Assembly: GCA_027943245.1 (NCBI GenBank)
Contig: JANDJZ010000929.1
Location: 1 to 11,674 of the forward strand
Reading direction: 5' to 3'
DNA length: 11,674 bases
Source: Acanthamoeba sp. SK_2022b
Lineage: Eukaryota > Discosea > Longamoebia > Acanthamoebidae
Notes under the pieces: model-generated
What the model was told of the DNA's origin: nothing
Databases searched by the model: none
What the model saw: the letters and a program-made list of their open reading frames with translations, nothing else
Program-made: the position numbers and the translations under genes
Part shown: positions 1 through 9,203 of the stretch, in pieces
Position numbering within the stretch: position 1 is the stretch's first letter
How the letters are laid out: the number at the start of each line of letters is the position of its first letter

Positions 1-820
1 CCTCCTCGGCTTGTCCCTGTGCCGGCGCGCAGGGCCGCAAGTCGAGCTCCTACTCGTCGCTGCCCGCGATGGGGGCCTCGACGACGACGCCCACGACGAC
101 GACGATCCCGGCGCCGGGCTCCCCCGCTTCGGCGATGTCGTCGTCCGGCTCGTTCCCGCTGAGCCCGCCGCGGAAGACGAACCGGCGCAAGTCCACCACC
201 AGCGCCAGCCCGACCTCGCCGGCCATCCCGCGCTCGCACTCGCTGGACGACCTCAGCGGCGAGTCGCCCTGGGAGTGCGCACTGCCCCCCCCCCAAACCA
301 CCCCACAATTCACAATCGCATCGCGAGCGTTGGCTGACTGGCCGACTATCACCGCCGCAGGAGCCCGGACATCGTGCAGGCGCTGATGTACATGGTGTGC
401 AGCAACATAGCGCAGCTGGCCTACCTCAACGCCAAGCACTACAACATCACGCGAGTCTTCTTCTCGGGCGGGTTCGTTCGGAACAACCCGTTGCTGTGGA
501 ACAAGCTCTCGACGTCGATCGACTACTGGTCCAAGGGCAACATGCGGGTGCGTTGCCCCTTGTGGTGAAGGCTTTGCTTTTGCTCTGCTTTTGCTCTGCT
601 TGAGGTCTCATCATCATCATCATCATCATCATCATGTATTTGCGTTGTGCTGGTGACGCAGGCGCACTTCCTTCTGCACGACGGCTACCTCGGCGCACTG
701 GGCGCATTGCTGTCGGGCGCGTCGGCCACTTCATCGCCACCACCCTCGCCTCCGCCGCACGCCGCTGAACCAACGCAGACGTCGACGTCGACCTCGTCGT
801 CGTCATCTTCGTCGTCATAA
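1..820 (+). CDS. Pantothenate kinase, type II (eukaryotic), C-terminal part; 5' truncated
   Basis: Exons read as about 1 (or 33)-274, 361-547 and 662-820, joined by GT-AG introns; the first junction splits a Glu codon. The enzyme phosphorylates pantothenate with ATP, the first step of CoA synthesis. The frame from 362 matches the end of eukaryotic PanK: MVCSNIAQLAYLNAKHYNI, then RVFFSGGFVRNN, then SIDYWSKGNMRAHFLLHDGY and LGALGALLSG; these parallel the human PANK blocks ending in FWSKG, a HEGY-type motif and GALGA. Upstream lies about 80 residues rich in Ser, Thr and Pro, probably disordered, where most PanKs have a short flexible segment. After the fold ends, a low-complexity tail closes with a run of nine Ser. 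An AG at 31-32 could be an acceptor, making 1-32 intronic. The N-terminal ATP-binding half is outside the window. The family call is firm; the isoform cannot be judged. Confidence 0.88.
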
Positions 821-1724
821 TATTCGTCTGTGACCGGTCGTCTTCTTTGTCATATTCTCTCTCCTCTCTCGCTCTCTCTGTGATGTGAGACACACGAACG
901 TTGTACATAGCCCACCACCCAGCCTTCACCTTCACCACTTGCCCGATGTTCATGGTTGTAGAAAGCAAGAGATTTCTTTCCTTCTCATCTTTCCTGTGTG
1001 GCTGGGCCACCGGAATCCCAACCAGCCACATCATCCCTTCAATACTATGGTCATCATCTTACCCCACAACATGCTCATACGTGCGCCGTAGTGCGTAGCC
1101 CATGCGAGCATCCACCGTGATCGACCCACGACTTTTCCTCGTCTTGAGCCACCGCGCGTTCGTGCCACCAGCCAGAGATCATAGCGTGCGCGTGCTGGGC
1201 CTCATCCGCGGGCCACAAACAGCTGACTTGGGCAGGACTCGTGACCGCCGAAACTGAGAAAGGACACAAAAACGTGGAAACGGAGTTGACTATCATGAAA
1301 TTTCGGCAAAATAATGGACAAGAAGACGATCTACCAGGCGGAGGCTGGCAAAGGTGTGGAAATGAGGAGGAAATCCGGGCCACCGGTCGAACGTCTTCTA
1401 GGAGGGATATCCCTCGCTTGCCCCGAGCTCACATTTTGAAACGCGCCCTAGCCCGGGAGCCCTCGTCCGTCCATTTGTACCCTTCCGCCCTCCATTCTTC
1501 CATTCAAACACACATTCAACCTCTCAAGCGAGCAAGTCAGCTTCAGACCTCTGATTGCCATCACTTCGTGCCCTTCTTCTTCTTTCCTTTTTTGTTTCTC
1601 TCTCCTACCCTTTTCCTCTTCACCAGCACCCACAACTAGATAGATAGACGTCACATCAGCGCGACACACACAGCAGACGCATACCACCAAAACACAACAC
1701 ACCCCACACAACACACACACAAGC
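821..1724. other. Intergenic interval with no supported gene
   Basis: The 904 bp between the pantothenate kinase stop and the kelch-BTB start must hold the 3' UTR of the first gene and the promoter and 5' UTR of the second. Open frames here are short and compositionally random, match no family I recognise, and were not called. The last 170 bases are distinctive. A C/T-rich tract (about 1560-1625) is followed by a GATA tetranucleotide run (about 1636-1648) and an A/C-rich stretch (about 1665-1722) that reaches the start codon and is probably 5' UTR. A 14-bp perfect palindrome sits at 1402-1415. Confidence 0.6.
1402..1415. repeat. Perfect 14-bp palindrome upstream of the kelch-BTB gene
   Basis: The sequence GAGGGATATCCCTC reads identically on both strands, with no spacer. 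It lies about 310 bp upstream of the kelch-BTB start codon, in otherwise featureless DNA. It could be a binding site for a dimeric regulator, or chance. I recognise no known factor motif. Confidence 0.4.
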
Positions 1725-3289
1725 ATGAGCATGCTGTCTTTCAGCGCCGTGGAGGAAATGCGACCCGCCTCTTCCTCGTCGTGCAGCGGCTCTCATCGCT
1801 GCAGCCCGCTGGCCAAGGAGAAGGACTGCTGCTACTCGTCCCCCGACCACGCCCCCTCTCGCACAGTCATCAAGGGCTACGTGCCCAAGGTGGCCGACAC
1901 CACTGCCCTCCCCCACGTACGCCCCTTCGCATTTCATTCTTTGGTCTTCCTCTTCGTTCTTTAGGGCTCGGAGTTAATGTGCATGCCTTCCGCAGAACGA
2001 GGGACCCAATGGGCGCAAGTGGCACACAGCGACGCAGATGAAGAACAAGCTCATCGTTCTGGGCGGTGAGGCCAACAACAAGCAGTTCATGCGCGACATC
2101 CTCGTGCTCGACCTCGACAACATGCAGTGGAGCCGATCGGCCGTCACCTTGCCCGAGCCCGTTGCCGGTCACAGCGCCGTCGCCGTCGGCGACAGCGTCT
2201 ACTACTACGGTGGCATCTCGCGACAGGGCGTCTACTACGGCACCGTTTACCGCATCCGCTGCGACTCCACCGGCGAGCCCACCAGCCTCGAGGAGGTCCC
2301 CACCCGCTTCAACAACAACGGCCAGACCGCCGCCGCTGGTCCCGTGCGACCGTGCAGTCGCGAGGGCCAAACGTGGACCCTCATCTCGCCCACCAAGGTG
2401 CTCATGTTTGGCGGCTTCGGTCTGCGCAACGGCATCCGCGACTTCTTCAACGACACGCACGTGCTCGACACCGAGACCGGCCTGTGGACCAAGCTCGAGA
2501 CCACCGGCACCGCGCCCACGCCCCGCTTTTACCACTCGGCCTCGCTTGTCGGCAACAACAAGCTGTGGGTCCACGGCGGCTGGACCGGCTACGCCCGCGA
2601 GAACGACTTCTACGTGCTCGACCTCGGTATGTCTCTCATCTACACATTTGTCGACAAATATTTGTGTCGCTGACATGCATCACCCGCCACTACGCGATGC
2701 AGAGAAGCTCAAGTGGAAGCGTGTGGTGCCTCTGAACAACTCGAAGCCCGAGAGGGACGAGACGGGCGAGTGGTATGACCAGGCCTGGGAGAACGAGCAG
2801 GGCGGCGAGATCCTGCCCCGCTCGGAGCACGCCACGGTGGTGATGGGCAAGAAGATCATCATCATCGGCGGCATGGGCGCCCACTTTGTCCGCGACGACA
2901 TCTGCATCATCGACACCGGTACGCGCCCCAGCCCCTCCCACGATCACCAACAACCACTTCTCTGCGCCACCTTAAGCTAACCGTCTCGCTCTCCTTGGAA
3001 CGTTCGTTGTCCACAGAAAACCTGACGTGGCGCGAGGTGCCCTCCGAGTGCAGCGGCGAGATGATGCCGCGGTCGGGCCTCACGGCCTCGCTGATCGACA
3101 CCAGGATCTACGTCATCGGCGGTCACCACGACTTCACCATCCACAACAACGTGTTCCTCCTCAAGACCGAGCGACCCATCGAGCGCAAGGAGGTCTACGC
3201 CCAGGGCTCCTACCTCCAGGACATGTCCTTCCTCTGGGAGAACCGCCAGTTCTGCGACCTCACCCTGGTACGCCCGCATTCCATTCATA

Positions 3290-3346
<57 letters not shown>

Positions 3347-3879
3347 TGGCGCGTGCGAGTAGAGCCGCTAGCTCACGCCTATGATGCGAACAGGTGTTGG
3401 AGGGACAGGAGGTGCAAGTCCATCGCGCGCTGCTGTGGGTGCGCTGCGCCTACTTCAGGTCCATGTTCAGCAGCGGCATGACCGAAACGAAGAAGGACCG
3501 GATCGAGCTGGCCGGCGTGCCGCTGCAGTACTTCATGTACCTGCTCGAGTTCATCTACACGTCGCAGTGCAGCCCGCTGTCGACGATGAGCGAGTGCGAC
3601 GACGACGACCTGGACACGGTCAAGAGCATCCTGGTCCTGGCCAACGAGTTCATGATGGAGGACCTGGTGGCCCTGTGCGAGAACAAGCTGATCGACATCA
3701 TGGACTGCAACAACGTCGTGTCCCTGCTCGAGCTCGCCTCCTTCTACTTCGCCTCGACCCTGCGCCTCGCCTGCGTCAACTTCATCTCCAACAACTACGA
3801 TATCGTGTCCAAGACGATGGAGTTCGAGGACCTCCCCTCCGACACCAAGGACGAGATCAAGAAGCTCAAGGCCCTGTAA
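1725..3879 (+). CDS. Kelch-repeat protein with C-terminal BTB/POZ domain (591 aa)
   Basis: Five exons: 1725-1916, 1996-2626, 2703-2918, 3017-3267 and 3394-3879, all joined by GT-AG introns that keep frame. Residues 1-64 are Ser- and Cys-rich with no domain I recognise. Kelch repeats follow, each with the Gly-Gly pair after a hydrophobic strand: residues 87-88 (LIVLGG), 136-137 (VYYYGG), 203-204 (VLMFGG), 258-259 (LWVHGG), 330-331 (IIIIGG) and 381-382 (IYVIGG), with downstream Trp such as TGLWTKL and NLTWREV. That is six blades, a propeller. The BTB fold spans about 424-532 (FCDLTLVLEGQEVQVHRALL, then FRSMFSSGMTE, then LLEFIYT), followed by a BACK-like helical tail. An acidic loop (SECDDDDLDT) interrupts the BTB region. 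BTB-kelch proteins commonly bridge substrates to CUL3 ubiquitin ligases; that role is inferred. Start chosen at the first Met of the exon; a second Met lies two codons on. The kelch-then-BTB order resembles LZTR1 rather than KLHL proteins. Confidence 0.92.
3291..3343. repeat. (CA)26 microsatellite inside an intron
   Basis: An uninterrupted run of 26 CA units plus a final C fills nearly half of the 126-nt intron 3268-3393 of the kelch-BTB gene. It starts 23 bases after the donor and ends 50 bases before the acceptor. Both flanking exons encode the conserved start of the BTB domain, so the repeat is intronic. Confidence 0.97.
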
Positions 3880-4333
3880 ATACCCCTTTCACCTTCCTCT
3901 TCTACTTCTATCCACCATCACTCTCTATCTCTATCTTCTACCAACCGACACCTCGGAACGGCGCTGCGGCCCTGCACGGATCGATGCTCGGTAGCGTGTA
4001 CCTGCCCTACAGTCTACATCCCTCTCATCTCCTCTTCTCCTCTGTACATACCGCTGTCCATAGACCCCCAACCACTTGCACATACATGCTACGACACCAT
4101 ATAAATATATTATATCTGTCCTATACAAGCCCACTGGCCTCGTATACAGAGAAAGAAGATGGTGATGGTGGTGGTGTAGTGGCTCGAGTTAACCGTGATT
4201 GGTGGGTTGCGAGCGAGCAAGGTATACCTTGGCTGGTCCGGTCCGTGTTTCTGGCCAATCGGCAAAGGCCGCAGAAGCCACAAAAGGGCGCGAGTTCATT
4301 GGGCTTCGTTAGAAAGCCACCACGACAAGAAAG
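3880..4333. other. Intergenic interval: 3' UTR of kelch-BTB gene and promoter of sterol reductase gene
   Basis: There are 454 bp without a supported gene. The first part is C/T-rich. An AT-rich patch at about 4098-4116 contains TATAAA (4100-4105), roughly 230 bp upstream of the sterol reductase ATG. It could be a TATA element or part of the 3' processing region of the upstream gene. A short GGT-rich run follows at about 4158-4177. I see no RNA gene. Confidence 0.5.
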
Positions 4334-6245
4334 ATGGCAGCTGAGTTCGTGTCGAAGACGCCCATCTTGGCGGACGCGGTGAAGGACCTGACGGGCTTCT
4401 ACCGCCAGCTGGCCGCCCCGACCACCCCCGCAGTACGCCTGACTGCCACATCTATTAAATTGAGCGAATGAAAATGCCGACCAAGATGAAGGCAAATCAT
4501 ACAGCAACCAACTCGGACTAATTCGTGTTTCCGTCACATCAAGCTGGCCATCTGGTTCACCTTCTGGGGTTTCCTTGTGGCGTGCTACTACCTGGTCCCA
4601 GGCCCCGTCGGCCGGGGCGTGCCCCTCAAGAACGGCAAGCAGCTCGGTACGCCACGCCCAGTTGATTTATTGATTAATAATAAGTTAAAGAAATATTGTT
4701 TTGCTTTAAAGATTAAAGAAATGGCATTCTTACGTACTTACGTGCACACACGTGCCCTTCCTGCGCGTAGAGTATCGTTTGAACGGCTTCCGTAGCTTCG
4801 TCCTGCTGCTCGCGCTCTTCTATGGCGGATCGTTCGCCGGCTGGTGGTCGCCCACCGTCATCTACGACAACTTCTGGCCTCTCTTCACCGTTGTCAACTA
4901 CTTCTCTTTCGCCCAGGTCCTCTTCCTCTACGTCAAGGGCCGCTTCTTCTCCAACGAGGTACATACACACGTCGAGCACGCGTCCTACACGCGCAGGCAA
5001 AACCCTCTGACGCGCCAGACGCGTTGCTTGATGTCCTCTCGTAGTACGAGTCGCACGGCAACGTGCTGGCCGACCTCTGGTACGGGGTGGAGCTCAACCC
5101 GCGCATGCTGGGCTTCGACTTCAAATACTTTGCCTACCGCCCCCTCATCATGGGATGGGCCCTCCTCATCCTCTCCATCGTTCACCACCAGTACGCTCAC
5201 AACCGCTACTCGGGTCTGCTCAACTCCCAAGATGGTTGACATGAACGTGGGTTGCCACTAGGTATGCGGTGTACAACATGGTGTCGATTCCGATGGCGCT
5301 CTACCTGCTGTTCACGTGGTGGTACACCATCGACTACCTGTGGGTGGAGCATAAGATCTGCACCACGTGGGACATCATCGCCGAACACTTTGGCTTCGGT
5401 CTCGTCGTACGTGGAGCAACCCCCCCCCCCATCCGCTCGAGCGCCGTGTAGAGTCTTTTCCACGGAGCCTCTGGCAGCTCACAGTGGTGTTGCCACGATG
5501 ATGCGTGCAGTGGGGCGACCATGCGTTCTATCCCTTCTTCTACAGCATCCAGGCGCACTACCTGATCCAGCCCTTCGAGCTCCACCCTCTCGCCTACCTC
5601 GCCATCTTCGTCGTCTTCTTCACCGGCTACACCGTCTTCAGACAGTAACCCTCCAACCCATTTTTACTCGGTTGGGAGAGGATGGCCGCCTGACACGCAG
5701 GCACACAACGCAGGGCGAACAACCAGAAGGACGAGTTCAAGCGCATTGGCAAGAAGGCCAAGATCTGGGGCAAGCCCGTGACCACCACCAAGGACGGCCG
5801 CCTCCTGACCTCTGGCTGGTGGGGTACGTCTCTTGAGCTCCCTTCCGCAAACAAGGCTCCGACTTGCGCGGCAAAGGAGCACCGGCGATGCTCATGAGCG
5901 CCTTCTCTCTCGACCGATGCAGGCGTTGGTCGGCACATCAACTACTTTGGCGACATCCTCATCGCCGTGGGCTGGACCCTTCCCTGCGGCTTCTCCTCGC
6001 TCATCGTACGCCAGCTTAGCATGCTGCGCTGCCCCTGCTGCTGCTGCGGTCCGCAGGAACTCACACGCGCGCGTGTGTGTGCTCTTCTCCCGCCGTGACA
6101 GCCGTGGACGCACTCGATGTTCTTCATTCCCTTCCTGATGCACCGCGAGCACAGGGACGAGCAGCGCATGAAGGAGAAGTACGGCCCGACCTACCAGGAG
6201 TACTGCCGCGTGGCCAAGTACCGCATCTTCCCCTTCATCTACTAG
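4334..6245 (+). CDS. Sterol reductase of the ERG24/FACKEL/DHCR7 family, probably Delta14 (383 aa)
   Basis: Nine exons: 4334-4432, 4544-4646, 4771-4958, 5045-5190, 5262-5406, 5511-5644, 5714-5823, 5923-6005 and 6102-6245; all introns are GT-AG. The family uses NADPH to reduce ring or side-chain double bonds of sterol intermediates in the ER membrane. Landmarks are YRLNGF (69-74), ELNPR followed by FDFKYF (about 146-156), TWDIIAEHFGF (214-224), ANNQKDEF (273-280), the GRHINYFGD signature (311-319), HRDEQRMKEKYG in the last exon and the YRIFPFIY C-terminus. Hydrophobic spans at about 34-53, 76-90, 100-120, 161-177, 185-206, 254-270 and 320-336 fit a multi-pass membrane protein. Length is close to plant FACKEL (about 370). 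The NPR and WDIIAE contexts resemble Delta14-reductases more than DHCR7, but substrate cannot be settled by eye; an ERG4-type or Delta7 reductase is possible. A conserved Cys in the DExRC motif is Met here. Confidence 0.9.
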
Positions 6246-6591
6246 GAAAGTGTGTCGCTTGGCGACAGAGGCAAAAAACACGCAACATGTTTGCTTGTGG
6301 CCACTCTGTTGCTGTCCAGTCATGTGGTCTGAATGGTACATGCATTGAGGGGTGGTGGTCCCTACCACCAAGAAGGGGAAAACGAGTTGAACCAAGGAGA
6401 TACGGGAGACGAGCTGCTCCCAGGGAGAGACGGGAAAGAGAGAAGAGTGCTTGCTCTACAGAGTGAGTCTCGCTCTCGTCTCACTCCTCTCGACAGCCGG
6501 AAGGAAACGTGAGGGGGGAGGGGGGCGGAGAGATCCGCCAGGAGAGGAAAGAGGTGGCGACTCTGTTGTAGACGAGGGCCTCGCCAAGTTT
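6246..6591. other. Convergent intergenic interval
   Basis: The 346 bp between the stop codons of the convergent sterol reductase and CDK-like genes must hold both 3' UTRs. The right part (about 6360-6560) is strongly purine-rich on the plus strand. I see no canonical AATAAA close to either stop, and no coding or RNA feature. Confidence 0.5.
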
Positions 6592-8093
<1,502 letters not shown>

Positions 8094-8486
8094 GCTATGG
8101 TGTTGAATGTGGAATGAGAAGTAGAGGTGTGTAGGTAGATGTTGATCTAGATTTCAGAAATGCGAATGCACCAGGTTCCGTTGTTGGGCCAGATATAAAT
8201 TCACAAAAACATTTAAAAACTGTTTTCCCGGTAGAGGCAGGCATTCCCATGGAAAGTCACTGGCTCCCCTTATGAGTGCCATCCCTTGGTTCTCCTGATC
8301 CTTTGCTCGCCAGGATTGTAGATTACGGCCACCATCCTTGCTCGCGTGGATTGTCACCGGCCAGCGCATTGCACCATCCTCTCCTTTCCAAAGTGTGGGC
8401 CTGGCACAACCGCACAGCAAACTGCGTACGCAGCAAAAACGAAAGTCATCGGTGGGTTTATTGATGATAGGTCATGGGAGCCAGGC
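8094..8486. other. Intergenic interval between NDUFB9 and the CDK5-like gene
   Basis: These 393 bp hold the 3' UTR of the NDUFB9-like gene and the promoter and 5' UTR of the kinase gene, both on the minus strand. A TATAAAT patch (8194-8200 on the plus strand; ATTTATA on the minus) lies about 100 bp upstream of the kinase ATG and is only a weak TATA candidate. I see no coding or RNA feature. Confidence 0.5.
8457..8462 (-). promoter_or_regulatory. Candidate polyadenylation signal of the NDUFB9-like gene
   Basis: AATAAA occurs on the coding (minus) strand about 25 nt after the TAA stop at 8489-8487. The hexamer is canonical and the position plausible, but the cleavage site is not visible from sequence alone. 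Confidence 0.5.
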
Positions 8487-9062
8487 TTAGTACTCAGCCT
8501 TGGCGGGAGGCTGCTCAAACTCTTCGTAGTCAAACTCGGCCCAACCGTTCTCCGCCACCTGCACAAACGACAAGAGCACAACATTTGCGTACGGTGGTAT
8601 CGGAGAGGGAGTTTGGTAAACAAAACAAAAACAAACAAATAATAATAATAATAAAACAACGGGGAAGACGGGCACGAACCTCAGGGGGGACAGGCACGTT
8701 TCGTTGCCACTTGGTACCTCCCTCGGACATGGGCGCTAATGGTTTGAATTGAATGAGCAAGGAACATCGGGAATAAATTAAGCATCCCCCCCAAGAAAAG
8801 AATACGCACAGACGTAGGGATCAGGATGGCGGTAGGTGTAAAGAAGGTTCTCCGTATCCTTGACGAGGCGCGAAATGGTGCGGGGGTCGGTCTCATTCAT
8901 GTGCTGACGGAAGAGGGCGCGGGTCTTGTTGGCCTCCTCATACCACAGCTCGCGGTTTACGAGCCAATCAAGCTGCAACTTGAGGGCCCGTTTGTACAAG
9001 CCACATACATGCCTGCGATGAGACGCTCCCAGCGCATTAACAGCAACCCCACTCGCGCTCAT
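8487..9062 (-). CDS. NDUFB9: NADH:ubiquinone oxidoreductase (complex I) subunit B22/NDUFB9, LYR family (126 aa)
   Basis: Minus-strand exons: 9062-8810, 8735-8680 and 8558-8487, with GT-AG introns. This is an accessory subunit of the membrane arm of mitochondrial complex I. The N-terminal region carries the LYR-family tripeptide as LYK in HVCGLYKRALK, near-identical in form to RLYKRAL of human NDUFB9. It continues with RALFRQHMNETD (human RARFEEHKNEKD), a helix ending TYRHPDPYV and then SPMSEGGTKWQRNVPVPPE, matching the human HPQPY...PGGT block. The C-terminus (ENGWAEFDYEEFEQPPAKAEY) is short and acidic. The protein is shorter than human NDUFB9 (179) and near plant B22 (about 117). No classical cleavable presequence is evident. 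The LYR fold suggests binding to the mitochondrial acyl carrier protein. Start chosen at the Met upstream of the LYK helix. Confidence 0.92.
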
Positions 9063-9203
9063 CTTCCAATGCCAATTTAGATTCTTTTTTGTTGTTCCTT
9101 TTTTATTTCTTTATTCGTGGCTGCCGTTAAGAGGGTTGCTGACACGACGGCGCAAAAGGCAAACGAGAAAGCGTCAGAGGCCAACATTGGTGTTCGACTA
9201 ATA
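9063..9203. promoter_or_regulatory. Short divergent promoter region between NDUFB9 and WASHC4
   Basis: Only 141 bp separate the two divergent start codons, so both 5' UTRs and core promoters must fit here or extend into genes. The segment is T-rich in its left half (about 9080-9118) and has CCAAT twice on the plus strand (9066-9070 and 9072-9076) and once on the minus strand (9185-9189). No convincing TATA box is visible. A bidirectional promoter is inferred from spacing only. Confidence 0.5.

Noticed and set aside
447..1034. 195-codon minus-strand frame with a poly-Met run
   Set aside because: The poly-Met comes from the ATC/CAT trinucleotide repeat at about 608-636, inside a pantothenate kinase intron. 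The rest is antisense to real exons or intergenic.
1241..1639. 132-codon plus-strand frame in the large intergenic interval
   Set aside because: It matches no family, has no flanking splice pattern, and ends in a low-complexity C/T tract. It is unlikely to be a gene.
1870..2676. Long open frame (268 codons) on the minus strand opposite the kelch exons
   Set aside because: It is a shadow of GC-rich third positions in the kelch exon. It is rich in Ala, Gly and Val with no family resemblance, while the plus strand has clear kelch repeats.
2977..3339. Frame with alternating Cys-Val run
   Set aside because: The run is the translated CA microsatellite in the kelch-BTB intron and not a coding feature.
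4150..4230. Possible tRNA-like sequence upstream of the sterol reductase
   Set aside because: I checked for A- and B-box-like patterns and a cloverleaf. There is no proper B box or acceptor stem.
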